A stretch of 64,000 bases of DNA from Westerdykella aurantiaca (Eukaryota > Ascomycota > Dothideomycetes > Pleosporales > Sporormiaceae). The notes under the pieces were generated by a model. That model saw nothing but the letters and a program-made list of their open reading frames with translations. It did no database searches and had not been told where the DNA came from. The stretch lies in the NCBI GenBank assembly GCA_030412805.1, contig JASJFJ010000004.1:2480001-2544000 (forward strand), written 5' to 3'. A program made the position numbers and the translations under genes. Below are positions 21,220 to 32,330 of this stretch, piece after piece; positions within the stretch are counted from its first letter, which is position 1; each line of letters begins with the position of its first letter.

Positions 21220-22061
21220 TACAGGCAGACTGTGCACGAGAGAGGGACTTCGGAAATAGGGTGGAGGACAGTATCCAGGCCAGAAGAACTCTGGATGGCG
21301 GAGGCGAGGGCGAGGACCAGGACGGAAGGAATGAAGGACCACTTGGAGGACACAACAGCCATGATATAGGCACTCTCGGCTCGGCTGGGTTGCTGAGTTG
21401 AAGGGCGCAGCTCTGCAAATGTGCGGACGAGTTGACGTTTGCTGAATGGCCCATCAACGTAGCCGAGCTGCATGAAGTGAGCGCTGATTTGCCGGTGAGT
21501 TGCGGAGTTGGCAGCTGAGATGCTGAGTTACTCGCTGAGGTGCTCAGTTGCTCGCGGAGTTGCGGAGTTGCTGAGTTGCGGATTTGTCGAGGCGTCCGCG
21601 CCACTGCGTGAATGTTAAGCGCGGTACATTTGACTAAGGTCGGCATGCGCATCGCATAACGGGCTCTAAATGCGTCATTCGATATGGAAGAAAAGTTATT
21701 TGAGAGAAACGAAGATGATTTACCATGCAAAATTCTCAATAGCGCAAGAGGACCGTTGCGAGGGACATTTGGCACGCGGCGATATCAGCTCCCATATCGA
21801 GAAACTGGTACGAAAGTTGACAACAGAGTTCCACTGGGCATGATTTGGTTGATATCGCCCCGTATGTGACCACGTATCCTTCTTTGTTCTGCAACTTTGT
21901 CAAATTAAATCGTCCACTTCTCGAATTTCGAACTTGACTATCAGTGAATTTAAATATGACGCGATGGTCAAGGCCATCTCACGGGATGCATGGTCCTGTT
22001 TTGAGCATAGAATCTCTTGCTCGTCATCGCGACCTCATCCATCCACGGCTGAGCCTAGAGA
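21220..22061. other. intergenic region with degenerate GAGTTGC repeats
   Basis: Between the C2H2 gene start and the MFS gene stop. A stretch at about 21386-21590 is built from degenerate GAGTTGC / CTGAGTT units. No convincing gene; the overlapping minus-strand frame (21098-21775) is Ser-rich because of these repeats. Confidence 0.45.
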
Positions 22062-24280
22062 TCATAGTTCGTACTGCCGAATCCCCAGAGTGATGAAAAA
22101 GCCTATCACGGTTAAGGCAAGGGAGAGACCTAATATTGTAAGCGCCTCCTACACGGTGAACACAAAGAGAAACTTACCATGTGTCCAAGTTAACGCATCC
22201 ACATACGATTTGACCACCACTTCCGAAATCCGACGTGTGGTATGGTCGATGTAATGCACATCCGATGTCGCTTTCTCGATAATCTGACATCCTAAAGTCA
22301 GCTCTTCCCTCTTAAAGGGGTCCAAAGCGTAATCCAGAAGCCAACATACAACCCCATTCACACAAGGAAAACTCACCTCTTCAACCGCACCCCTCTCCAA
22401 TCCCAATCCCCCTGCTCCCTTGCCCAGCCTTCTCCCCAACCCCCACCTCAAAACCCCCTGCAAGACGGCCGCACACCCTGCCATTCCACCCATCATTCCA
22501 ACACTCGAACTCAGATACACCGCCGAAGCCGCAACAGCCGTATACTGGGGCTCCTTCACCGCTGCCTGCACACTGATAAACAGCGCCGATTGCGCAATTC
22601 CGCTGCCAAAGCCTCCTGGGGCAATGTAGAGGGATTCTATGAAGGAGGTGTGACCATGCCAGCGGAGGAGGAGGAGAAGGTATGCGAGGGAGCCAGAGAG
22701 CGTTGCGAGGAGCGTGAGGGTTTTGTATTTCCCTGTTCTATGTCGGGGTGAAGATAGGATGTCAGCATCGTGGGGAGAGAAGGGGGCCAAGCAGGAATGA
22801 CGAACCGTTTGATGATTGCGCCGGCAATGATACCGCCAATGGCATTTCCGGCTACGGCGGGAACGAGGTGGGCGCCTGCTACGGTGTTCGAAGCGTAGGC
22901 AGTTATTTGGAAGTATAGGGGGACCGCAAACATCATCTACACGCGATTAGCTTTATATTCCCGCTCCTTGTATCATCCAGAGAGAAACATGACGGTAAAC
23001 ACTTACTCCCATCTGCGCCGCCGTCTGACAACCTTGCACAATCACACTCCCCACAAAATCCCTATGTCTCAACAACTCGAGCGGAAAGATGGGCTCCTTC
23101 GCCACATACTTCTCGCTGACTAAGAACAGCGCCCCGAATACACATCCTGCGCCCAGTAATCCCGGGATTACGGGGTGCGTCCAGGGGACTTTGGCGCCGC
23201 CGAGTTGCATTGGGAACAGGAAGGAGAGGATTGTGAGGGTCATGAGGGTGGCGCCTAAGAAGTCGATACGGGCAAATTTGCTTTGGCGCTTGGGTTCAGC
23301 ATCGAAGTCGAGGACTGGAGCTGGGGGTGTCGTGGCGGAGGGGAGGGTGAGGATAATGAGGACGAGGCCGAGAAGGACGAAGGGGACTTGGCCTAGGAAG
23401 GACCTGTTGTTTCAGTTACTACTTGATCTGGGTCTGTCCGTGACAGGGACAAAAGTACCATCTCCAGCCGACCGTGTCCGTGAGCCAACCACCAAGGGGA
23501 CCACCAATGCTACGTCCAGTCGTAGCGACGATGTTGACGTAAGATCGCCAGGACGCCACGTCCCTGAGAGGCAGAAGATCTGATATAATGATGGAGACCA
23601 GGACGGTCATGCCCGATTGTCCAGCACCAGAGATTACACGCCCAAGGATAAGATGCGACATGGACGTTCCCACACCCACGAGAAGCCTGCAAAGCATTAG
23701 CCACGAACGTCCTCTACAAGGAAACTTTGCCTCTCAAGAGTGCAACTCCAGATGGTCATTCGGACCCTACTTACAGTCCGGCAGCGAACAGGATATAGGA
23801 GACGACTAAGAGCGTCTTCCGCCCATAAATATCACTCAACTTGCCATGCAGCGGCTGTGTCGTTGCCGAAGCCAGCGAAAAACTGGTAAGAAGCCAGGAA
23901 GAATCATCGAGTGCGTTGAACTCAGATGCGATGATGGGGTGTGTGGCGAGGAGCAGGGAGCCGTCGGCATTGGAGATGAAGCCGCCTTGTATATACATTA
24001 GAGAAGGCCTTTTGGCGGGGAAAGGGGTTCAAGGGAAGGACAGAGATTTACCAATGAGAAGGACGGATATAATGCGCGTAATCGAGGCAGTGACTTTTCG
24101 GGGGAATGGGACATCAGGATTGGCGGGCGCTTCCTCGTCGACTGATGTTTTCCTGTGTGTCGACAGCACTTCTACGCGTGCACTTGACTTGGTAACACTG
24201 GTGATGGAATCAACGCTGGCATGATGCCGTAACAGGGGCGTGTGTTCGGTCGCTTCGACCGCATTTTGAGGCGTCGCCAT
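22062..24280 (-). CDS. MFS transporter, 14-TM DHA2 type, Vba/Fnx1-like, 576 aa
   Basis: A membrane transporter, probably vacuolar or plasma membrane. Eight exons on the minus strand: 24280-24052, 23985-23775, 23686-23459, 23403-23007, 22936-22806, 22737-22377, 22283-22178 and 22129-22062; the introns are 48-93 bp and the joined frame is 1731 nt. A hydrophilic N-terminus with TEHTPLL precedes TM1. Then come FISNADGSLLLATHPIIASEF, MFS motif A as GKLSDIYGRKTLLV, LGRVISGAGQSGMTVLVSIIISDL with the Gly-rich motif of H+-antiporters, and GGPLGGWLTDTVGWRW. The second half has GMMFAVPLYFQITAYAS and GSGIAQSALFISVQAAV. These are features of the Vba (basic amino acid) and Fnx1 group; some relatives export drugs, so the substrate is open. 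The last exon begins after ATATTAG rather than the nearer GTGTAG, because only that keeps TM14 in frame. Confidence 0.88.
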
Positions 24281-24716
24281 GAGGATGCCACCAAGAATGA
24301 GAATGAGAAAAGAGCCTTGGGGAAGGCAGTGCAAGACCCCACAGCAGGGACCTTATCAAAAGAAGGGAAGAGAAGGGAAAAAAAAATTCCCTACAACACC
24401 TAAGAAGAGTCATATCGTATGTACCCCTTTGTGTGCCTTGCCACGCGGTACTCGGCGAACCGAGTTGCGGCTACAGGCTGTGGGCAGCTACTACTGCACA
24501 GTCATGCAGTGCGGATGTTGCAAGTCCAGTAGGCGATTACGCCATCCGAACATCGGGACAAAGACATGCGATGCGGCCGGAGCCGGATCTCGAAATAAAA
24601 ATGCGAATCTCGTTTTCCCGCCATTTTTAGCATTGAGCGTGGAATCCTTGCTCGTTACTCCGTCGTACGTCTAGTCGAATCCGCCGTCCTAGATTTCGCC
24701 TCGGAGTCCTAACCCT
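24281..24716. other. intergenic region between the MFS gene start and the sulfatase stop
   Basis: 436 bp. A purine-rich AGAAGGGAAG stretch (about 24360-24390) and nothing else recognised. It should contain the MFS promoter. Confidence 0.5.
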
Positions 24717-26629
24717 TCAAGTCCAATGCGACCATGCCTGCCCACCCCTCTCCACCAAACCCTCCCTCTCAAACTGCGGACCCTCAGCATCCACAATATA
24801 TCCAGCTTCACATCTCGTGTACTCTACGCGTTTCTGCTCCGTTTCGTAGAACCCATCGTACCTCGGAGATAACGCGTCGTGCAGATTTTCCACATTGCCT
24901 GCCGGATGCAGGGCCTTCCATGGTTTTGTGCAAGCCTCGCCTTTGCAGCTTTTGAGGACGAAGAGGAGAGAGTCCAGGCGCGCAACCACTTTGGGCAGAG
25001 GGTGGTTGAGCAGACTCAAACTGCTGGCGTCCTTGGCTAGAAGGTTATTTAATTGTCCAGGGTCTTCCTATCTGGTTGTTAGATCGGGGGGCGCATGTTG
25101 TTGTTGCGATTGGGACTTACGTTCAGGTCGTAGAGCTCGTGCTCGTTATTGCACCAGACAGAGTAGTAGTAGTTGTAAGTCCCGGACAGGATCCGCAGGC
25201 CCTTGTACGTGTTGTTATGATGGAAGCGTTCCGCTCCATCTGTCAGTCCATGCGCCGTTTCTTCGAGGAAGAGGGCCTACCTCCACCCCAATCCTTCCCT
25301 TCGCCCACAGCAAAACCCCAGTACTCAACATTAACATGCTCGTGTCTTCTCCCCTTCTCCTCCTCCAAGCTTGTTTCCGTCAACGGGATCGCAGCCCCGT
25401 CGAAATCTTCCCGCAAAATGGCGCCTGTCAAACCGAGTATGGTAGGAGCAAGATCAGTATGCGTCGTGACTATCTCGGTTGTTACGTTCCTCGGGACTCC
25501 CGGTCCGCGGATGATTAACGGGATGTTGATGTCCTCTTCGAACCCGCATTCTTTACCTGGCTGCAGCCTATGCTGCCCAATGTGGTAGCCGTTGTCGCTG
25601 GAATAGATGATATAGGTGTTGTCCAGCTTCCCGGCGCGATCCAAGCGAGCCACAACACCATCGACAATCTCGTCCACACCTTGAAGAGCGCGCAGTCGAG
25701 AGCGGTAAAAGTGGTCGTTGTACTCCACGTTCTCTTTGCTTCGACGTGGCAGTCGCCGTACCCAGTTCACACCGGATGGAGCTTCCGGATTGAAATTTTT
25801 GGTTCGGGGCACTTTGGCATCGGGGAACAGATGAGCGTGTCGCTCTGCTGGTATCGGCTCTGTGAATTCGGCGACAATGTCCCCAATGTCGCCCTCTAGG
25901 CGCTCAACTTTCACATTGCTGTGCGGTGCTACTGGCGCGATGGCTAGGAAGAACGGAGCTTCGTTCCTCACAGCATCATCGAGAAAACCATATGCTTTGT
26001 CTGCTAGAACGTCTACGCTGTGTTGCCCCTCGTAGCTCACTGGGGGGTCTTTGTTGCGTTGATACGAGCTATTCAGGTACTGATATGTGAAGGGATCAAG
26101 CAAGAAATCCTGGACCCATTAGCAAGGTGGAATGAATTGGACATCATGGACCTACAGAGCCGTTGAATCCATTCGCATAGGGCGAATGGTAGTTGTCCAC
26201 CGTATGTGCATTAAACAACTTCCCCGTGTAGTACGTACTATATCCCGCCTCCTGAAGCCACACGGGCAAGAAATTCTCATTCAATCCCTGGCTCACAAAC
26301 TTCGGATATCCTCCATAGGGAGGATTTACATCGGTGACGTTGGTATTGTGGGCTGCTTTGCCGGTCCAGAGGGATACTCGTGAAGGACAGCAGAGAGCTA
26401 CCGTGCAGAAATGACGCTTATAGAAGGTGCCTTGTTCTATGAGGTGTTTCCGGACAAACGGCATATAAGATAAAGAGTTGAGGTGGAGGTCTTGGTCGTC
26501 GGTGAGGATGAAAACAATGTTTGGGCGGGAGGGATGCGGCCCGAGAGGGGTTTGAGAGAGGGCGTTCGTGCTTGGGCTCTGACCAAAGAGTCCCAGGTTG
26601 AGGCTGCTCCAGAGGAGTGGAGACCTCAT
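24717..26629 (-). CDS. type I sulfatase (arylsulfatase family), 590 aa
   Basis: Hydrolyses sulfate esters, supplying sulfur or detoxifying. Exons on the minus strand are 26629-26156, 26109-25281, 25239-25121 and 25067-24717; the joined frame is 1773 nt. The sulfatase signature C80-C81-P82-S83-R84 contains the Cys that a formylglycine-generating enzyme would oxidise, and it is followed by GKAAHNTN. Metal-binding residues are seen in NIVFILTDDQD (about 37-47) and in YSSDNGYHIGQHRLQPGK. The C-terminus has YKGLRILSGTYNYYYSVWC and HELYDLNEDPGQLNNLL, as in fungal and bacterial arylsulfatases. A weakly hydrophobic N-terminus may be a signal peptide, but it is not a strong one. Intron 2 is only 41 bp, near the lower limit for fungi, but the DGAERFHHNNTY junction it produces is what the family expects. 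It lies in the same orientation as the MFS gene, 437 bp away. Confidence 0.92.
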
Positions 26630-27516
26630 TATGCTGCAGATAGGGGGGAAGTCCTAGCCCTGCTGATCAAGAGTGTGGAAAGAAATTAGAGTTCAAGATG
26701 ACGAAGAAGAAAGGGGAGAGTCATTGAAACCCGAATCAAAGACTCGGACTCTTAAATAGAACTCCATCACGGATCTGTGATGCCGACATGTCCAAGTGCA
26801 TGGACAATCGGCGCTAGATGGCGTGCTCTCGCACCGCCATCACGCCTCAGCTCCAGGGCCAGGCTTCGGCACCAACATGACCATGCAGCTCTCACGCCTG
26901 CATGCATTTCCCAGCCAATAGTCTAGTCATTCAGTCTTAGATTGATCGAAACGGAAAGTAGGTGAGAAAATTTAAAGAAGAAGGTCTCGAAAGGGCAACC
27001 TGAGAGAGTATGTGTCGTCGTATGTGCCCAGTCATCTCTTACATAATCGCATATACTCGTGGAAAACCACAACTACAAAGGCCGCCGCAAACGACAGGAA
27101 TGCACCAGTCAACAGAACCAATGGCAAAAATAGCCCTCGGTAAAGCAGAGACATACTGCTTGATAAATTATGTGCTCCAGCTATAGTTGACGCGTACTCA
27201 TATACAAAACACATCCAAGGATGCAACATGGCTATAAAAAAGGAAAATAAGGAACAAGAAGAGATATCGTGCCATGCGAAGACCAGCCGCCGTCATTAAT
27301 TCATCCAGGAATCATGATTCAGGAACTGCAAACCTTGCAAACCCGCTTGTCCTACCCAAAAACCCTGCAATCCAAATCCAGTAAAACACCAAGTCTCTAA
27401 ACAAGAACAAGAGACGAACTTGAAGAAGGGTCAAGCCCATGTCCAGCAAGTGCGTCGAGCGTGCCCAAGCTCCACGCTTCATCCCGCATCTCAGATCATT
27501 AGTTATCAGTCGCTCA
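26630..27516. other. intergenic region between the sulfatase start and the 1046-aa gene stop
   Basis: Contains one short frame with a possible membrane segment (27032-27229, listed separately). Otherwise no gene or RNA was recognised. Confidence 0.45.
27032..27229 (-). CDS. possible small single-pass membrane protein, 65 aa
   Basis: An ATG-started frame encodes a 65-residue peptide with a long hydrophobic stretch (LFLPLVLLTGAFLSFAAAF, then VVVV) followed by a basic end (HEYMRLCKR). Composition resembles a tail-anchored or single-pass peptide. No homologue is known to me and the frame is short enough to arise by chance. Confidence 0.2.
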   Translation of the reverse strand: MLHPWMCFVYEYASTIAGAHNLSSSMSLLYRGLFLPLVLLTGAFLSFAAAFVVVVFHEYMRLCKR

Positions 27517-30500
27517 TTACCTTATGCCACCCTCGACGTAATACCGACTCCCAATGCTCTTCCTAATCGCCTGTCTTCTCTTCTCCGCCCTCCGCTCCCT
27601 CAGCCTCTCCTTCACCCCACTCAGGCCAATATACTGCACCTGCAAGCCCCTCATCCCCGGGATCTTCTTTCCGTTGCGCCACGCTTCGCGGCGACCGCGC
27701 CGTCTTCGCGGACTTTCGTACGACCTCGAACTCCGGAGGGTGGGTCGCGATCCCCGCTTCTCCACCCGCGGCGAGCGCGCATGGATAGGTAGTGTGGGAC
27801 GTTGAACCACGATCATCGGAGGTTCAGATCTGGGTTTGGACGCAGCTTTGCGTTGCGAAGGGAGCGTAATATGCGGTCTTTTCCTATTCGTCCCCGCGCG
27901 TTCCACACCCAAGGAATTTCCAATCAAAAACCCACCGGACCCCTTCAATCCGTTCGTCAACCTCCTGCCCAAACTTCCCAACTTCTTCCCACCCGTCTCA
28001 GGCCCATCCAGAGGCTCGATATCGGAGGTATCGCCGCCTCGCGGCAAGACACCTTCGTCATCTGAATCGCTGTCTTCGAAGCCGTCCCAGAAACCGCGAG
28101 GGCGCCAGAAAGGATGTAAAGAACCGTCTCCGTCGTTCACTGTTGGCACACGAGGCTTTTGCTGATGGGCGTGCGATTCGCTAACGTGACGGCCACGGAC
28201 GCTGGAGGCGCGAGCGAGGATGGGAGTGATGAGGTTGTCAGAGTAGCGACGGGCGCGCTGGACGAGGGACAGGCGGCGTTGGGGGTGAGAGTTGGAGCGG
28301 GTCGGAGGCCCAGGTGGGTTGGGGGCGAGTTGTTTCTCGAGCTCTTCTGCGGGGGTTGGAGGAATGAATTTGATAACTGGAGGTTCGGGGGCAGCACGGG
28401 GATTTCTGAGCGGCGAGTCCACTGCACCTGGGACGGGGAGGGTGATTTGTTTTGGGGGAGTTGAGGGCTCGATGTTGACGATGGGTTGCTGCTGAAGGGC
28501 AGGCTGCTTTTCAGACGCAATGTCTGCAGAAAGACCCGGGGAACCGAAGGCCGAAACAACCGGATCCGAACGTGGCGTAACCCCACGATCAGGTACCTCT
28601 TGATGTTCCAGCGAAAGTGCATTCGATCGCGCGACTTGCTGCACGACGAGTAACGAATGGTTATTATGGGGATAAATGCTCACAGCCGTGGCCTCGCTCA
28701 CTTCGATTGGAGTGTCTGAGAACTGTGAAAAGGGGGTGGTCTGGGCGAAAAGATGTCTAGCCAAAGCGTGCTCTTCACTCCGGGACGTAGACCTGTCGAA
28801 ACTGACCCGCCTGTAGTCGTGGGGAGATAACGAGCGCCATTCTTGGCTACGGCGCGGCAGTTCTTCGGTGGGGATTCGATCCAGGCTCGGACGGGGGTTA
28901 GTATCGCGAGACGTAGACGTGCGATCGCGGCTGGTGGAGCTCTTTCGTCTCTCCTCAGAGCGTCCGCGGGTGGAAAGAGAGCCTTTTCGTAGCATGGTGG
29001 GAGACTCGGCGCACTGCTGCTGTCTTTGCGGAGGCGATTCGATCATGCTGGGCTGTGTACCAGGCTTGTGTTCTGCTGCTGCACTTGGGGTAGATTCTGC
29101 GGGAGCCTTGGGCTCTTCGCCGAGGTTCTCTACGGAAGCGCTTGGTATCTCTGGGAGAGATTTGTTCAGGTTGACATGGCGCATGGACGGCAGAAGCTGT
29201 TGTATACGGGGCGCCTTTCTCGCACTCTGTATTTGCCTGGAGTCTGGATCCGTCTGGATCGCCGTTTTGTGGAAGTCGGCCTTCCGAGTGGGCTCAGGAG
29301 CAGACGAGATTCGTTTGTGGTATCCGGTAGTCCCCGGAAGTCCACGTGACAGTGAGTTCGACCGGCTCATGATCAGCGCAGCAGGCTGCAGCACATTCTT
29401 CACGGCTTCTTGATGTGCTCGAGTATACGCGGTACTGTCCTGGACAAGGCTCCGGCGCGAGAATGATGATGATACGACGCTACCCTCCCCAGTGATGGGA
29501 GAGTGGATACCAGGCATGTTCCGTCGATCGCTAACGCTTGGCCTCTTGTGGAGCCGTTCGCGCAGGGGGATATCTTCCAAATTGAGAGAGCCGCGATTGG
29601 ACGTCGTTCTTGAGCTATATAGTGTTACGTTGTCTGCATCTGTCCTGTATGCTAGGTTCTTGCCGGAATGGCGGAGAGCGCGCCTTGTCTTTGGAGGGGT
29701 TACAATCACCACGGCTTCCACCACAGTAGAGCCGACGGAAGACCCAGATAGACGCTTCACGCTTGACTGTGGTGCAGGCTCGCCCCCTGGGTGTTTATCG
29801 ACCAATTCGGTCGGCCACCCAATCGACTGAGCAAATTGCTCGAGGGAGGACAGGAGCTGCGCATCATCTTCTGTGCGTGCAGGCAGTTTTGATCCGAGGG
29901 AGATTGACCGTGGGGAGTCTCCGGCTATTGCAGCGCCCCTATCAGGTGCAGGCTTGGGATTTCGCTTTTTACGGATGGTGACATTGCGCATGAGATTGGG
30001 ATCCCATTCTCGAACGGGGGTATGTGGCGAGTTGGGAACGTCGATCGCAGGAGTAGACTCGCTCTCGTCTTGCTCAAAGGCCAACCCCAAGCTCCTTTCT
30101 TCAGCGACGGTGCTCAATCGATCAGCCAAGGGGGTGCTGGAGCGGCTATTGCTGATGTCTGTGGATTGATCTTCTCTTGCGGTTTTGAACGAGTCGGCGC
30201 GTGAGGAAGGATATTTGAGCATGGGAGGGCGGCCAGAAGGCATGACGGGCTCACCCGGTCTTTCTGGGCTTGCGTCAGGAGTTGGGGGGCTGCGCTGGTT
30301 CAGAGGGGTGCTCAGAGACGACTTTTTGGAGACGAGGGCCGAGACTACGTTATCTGCGTGCGTGGGAGGGCTGAAGGTCGCAGGAGGGTCGTCGTCGCGG
30401 GGATTTGCGGGCGGAGTGGGAGGCAGGCCCGTGTCAGCCGGATTGGAGACGCTGGGTGATGCGAGAGGGGTACGGTCGTGGCTCCCGAGGTGTGAGCTGG

Positions 30501-30657
30501 CTTCATCGTCGGCGCGAGGACTCTTGACGTCTTGAGAGCTTGGAGGGTGCTCAGGGAGGTGGAATTCCGGGCTAGACGGGGAGTGGTGAGATGTGAGGTT
30601 CGGCGACGGGGTAGAGGGCTCTAGGGACGTGGGTGCATCGGGCAGCGACTCGGGCAT
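27517..30657 (-). CDS. Ser/Pro/Arg-rich conserved fungal protein of unknown function, 1046 aa
   Basis: One uninterrupted frame on the minus strand, with ATG at 30657 (MPESLPDAPTSLEPS). The frame continues open upstream to 30711 without another ATG. Nearly the whole protein is low complexity and probably disordered, with many Ser-Pro and Arg-Ser sites that would suit kinases. More conserved-looking islands are RVSFDRSTSRSEEHALARHL, SFSRRSLVQDSTAYTRAHQE, HPFWRPRGFWDGFEDSDSDD and a basic helical C-terminus, GLQVQYIGLSGVKERLRERR. No signal peptide, membrane segment or catalytic motif. The absence of introns over 3.1 kb, where neighbours have several, is notable. Function unknown; a scaffold or signalling substrate is speculation. 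It is divergent from the 1341-aa gene across a 2-kb region. Confidence 0.75.
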   Translation of the reverse strand: MPESLPDAPTSLEPSTPSPNLTSHHSPSSPEFHLPEHPPSSQDVKSPRADDEASSHLGSHDRTPLASPSVSNPADTGLPPTPPANPRDDDPPATFSPPTHADNVVSALVSKKSSLSTPLNQRSPPTPDASPERPGEPVMPSGRPPMLKYPSSRADSFKTAREDQSTDISNSRSSTPLADRLSTVAEERSLGLAFEQDESESTPAIDVPNSPHTPVREWDPNLMRNVTIRKKRNPKPAPDRGAAIAGDSPRSISLGSKLPARTEDDAQLLSSLEQFAQSIGWPTELVDKHPGGEPAPQSSVKRLSGSSVGSTVVEAVVIVTPPKTRRALRHSGKNLAYRTDADNVTLYSSRTTSNRGSLNLEDIPLRERLHKRPSVSDRRNMPGIHSPITGEGSVVSSSFSRRSLVQDSTAYTRAHQEAVKNVLQPAALIMSRSNSLSRGLPGTTGYHKRISSAPEPTRKADFHKTAIQTDPDSRQIQSARKAPRIQQLLPSMRHVNLNKSLPEIPSASVENLGEEPKAPAESTPSAAAEHKPGTQPSMIESPPQRQQQCAESPTMLRKGSLSTRGRSEERRKSSTSRDRTSTSRDTNPRPSLDRIPTEELPRRSQEWRSLSPHDYRRVSFDRSTSRSEEHALARHLFAQTTPFSQFSDTPIEVSEATAVSIYPHNNHSLLVVQQVARSNALSLEHQEVPDRGVTPRSDPVVSAFGSPGLSADIASEKQPALQQQPIVNIEPSTPPKQITLPVPGAVDSPLRNPRAAPEPPVIKFIPPTPAEELEKQLAPNPPGPPTRSNSHPQRRLSLVQRARRYSDNLITPILARASSVRGRHVSESHAHQQKPRVPTVNDGDGSLHPFWRPRGFWDGFEDSDSDDEGVLPRGGDTSDIEPLDGPETGGKKLGSLGRRLTNGLKGSGGFLIGNSLGVERAGTNRKRPHITLPSQRKAASKPRSEPPMIVVQRPTLPIHARSPRVEKRGSRPTLRSSRSYESPRRRRGRREAWRNGKKIPGMRGLQVQYIGLSGVKERLRERRAEKRRQAIRKSIGSRYYVEGGIR

Positions 30658-30873
30658 GTTCGCAGGTCGCAGGGTGGGCAGGGAAAGTGGCACAGCGTCG
30701 GTTCTTGTCAATGTAGATGTGGAATGGGAGTGCGCTGGTCTTGCATGCCTAAGCAGCTCTACTCAGCGGGTCGAGGGGGTTGGGCCATATCCTTTGGGCG
30801 CAGTTCAGGTGGTGGGAGGGGAGGGGTCCGTGTATGGAGAAACGGGGCGATGCAGGTAAGGCGGCGCAGTTCG

Positions 30874-30931
30874 ACGGTAGACGGTAGACGGTAGACGGTA
30901 GACGGTAGACGGTAGACGGTAGACGGTAGAC
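30874..30931. repeat. 7-bp tandem repeat ACGGTAG, about 8.3 copies
   Basis: Perfect head-to-tail ACGGTAG units occupy 58 bases, about 215 bp upstream of the ATG of the 1046-aa gene. The unit is not telomeric. It is a typical slippage-prone minisatellite in a promoter or 5' leader. Confidence 0.95.
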
Positions 30932-32194
30932 AATACACAGGAGGGTGCGGGCGCTAGGATCGATGGCGCGGAGGGACTGCGGCGGCGCGAAAGGGGAAAA
31001 GGGTTGGAAGAGATGTTGGTCGAGGGCTGCCGTCGCAGACCAGTAAGTATGTAGCGATGGGATTCGATTTTGGGGGTGGATGAGCAGAGCAGGCAGTAGT
31101 CGCAGTGGTAGAGGAGAGGTCGTTGACTGGCACTGGCACTGGGCTCAAGCTTGGAACTGTTGGAACTCCGAACTGCCCAGGTGGTTGGGCGCAAAACACG
31201 TGACCCATGAGAGGGTGACCCCTGCCCAGGTTCCCTACGTGGGATTGGTTACGGGCACGGGCCGCGGGCTTTCGTCATGATTCGCGTGGTTCCAAGGTTC
31301 GCCCGCCACCACATGTGGAATCTTGGAACCGCAAGACAGCGGATGCTTGCGCAGTGCAAAGCCCACAAACGGTGCAAACATGAAGACTGCTGGTTGTATG
31401 TTCGGGGGACTCGCACCAGATGATCTGGCTTCGAGGACACGCACAGGGCCCAGTACACATAGTACACACAGTACACAGTAAGCCCAACGGTTTTCCCGTC
31501 ACACGGATCGCACAGCCACATGCAGCTCGGGCCCCGGTGATGCAAGCCTTGCTAGCAGGACTTCCGTGGGGGTTTTCATCATGTTGGTGGTAGTAGATAC
31601 GCCCAACGCAGCTCCCCAAGTCACCATCGAGCTCTTGTAGTATCTACCTACTTTTGTATGCTTATGGGGAGCAGTGCTGAGGTCACAGGTCATTGTCCCA
31701 CATTATTACCAAACCAGCTAGCTCCGCCCTACCCAAACCAGCTAGCGCCGTTTGATAAGCGACTTGGCAACTTGAACCTTCCAAGCGGACCAAGCCTTGC
31801 AAGGTACCTAGGTCCTAGGTAACACGGCGGACCTAAATTCGTCTACATAGACTAATACGGGGAAAGAATGTATATGATGACCTAGAGGAGGTTATCTTCT
31901 GATTTCAGACAATCCCAGCTCCTCAGCGAGCAAAGATCTGGAGCCGAATCCCCTCCATTGGCAAGACCACATTCCTCTGACGGGTTCCATCGATATCGAT
32001 CCATGGATGTTCGAGCAGCACCTGGTCAGTGCCCCTGGAGCCCTGGAGCCCGTCACAATCTCCTGAGCATGTGACATTTCCCGATGCGGACTAGCGAAAC
32101 ACAAAAGGGTCGTGTCTGGGGATGTCCCGCTCTCCACTGTCCAGTAGTGTCCACTATCGCTGGACCCGCGGATGGCGCAGCGCTGCCCACCCAC

Positions 32195-32330
32195 CCTCTC
32201 CCGTCCCTCTCCCGTCCCTGGCCCCGTCCCTCCCTCTCTCTCTCCCTCTTTCCCCTTGTCTGTCCTTTTGCCTCTCCCTCCTCTGTCTTTTTGCTCTTCG
32301 TTTTCCCTTCCATTCTTCTCCAATCTAACG
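32195..32330 (+). promoter_or_regulatory. pyrimidine-rich tract upstream of the 1341-aa gene
   Basis: Almost pure C/T (CTCTCCCGTCCCTC-type units, then CTCTCTCTCCCTCTTTCC) from about 32195 to 32330, roughly 300 bp before the ATG at 32624. Such tracts mark filamentous fungal promoters near the transcription start. Confidence 0.45.

Noticed and set aside
21219..21362. Signal-peptide-like peptide starting MAVVSSKWSF on the minus strand
   Set aside because: A hydrophobic run, but the frame ends at once in the promoter of the zinc-finger gene with no plausible exon to join.
21098..21775. 225-codon minus-strand Ser-rich frame upstream of the zinc-finger gene
   Set aside because: Its composition comes from the GAGTTGC repeats and it overlaps the real first exon in another frame.
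22062..26629. Secondary-metabolite gene cluster
   Set aside because: A transporter, a sulfatase and a zinc-finger gene lie together, but there is no polyketide synthase, NRPS, terpene cyclase or P450 in the window.
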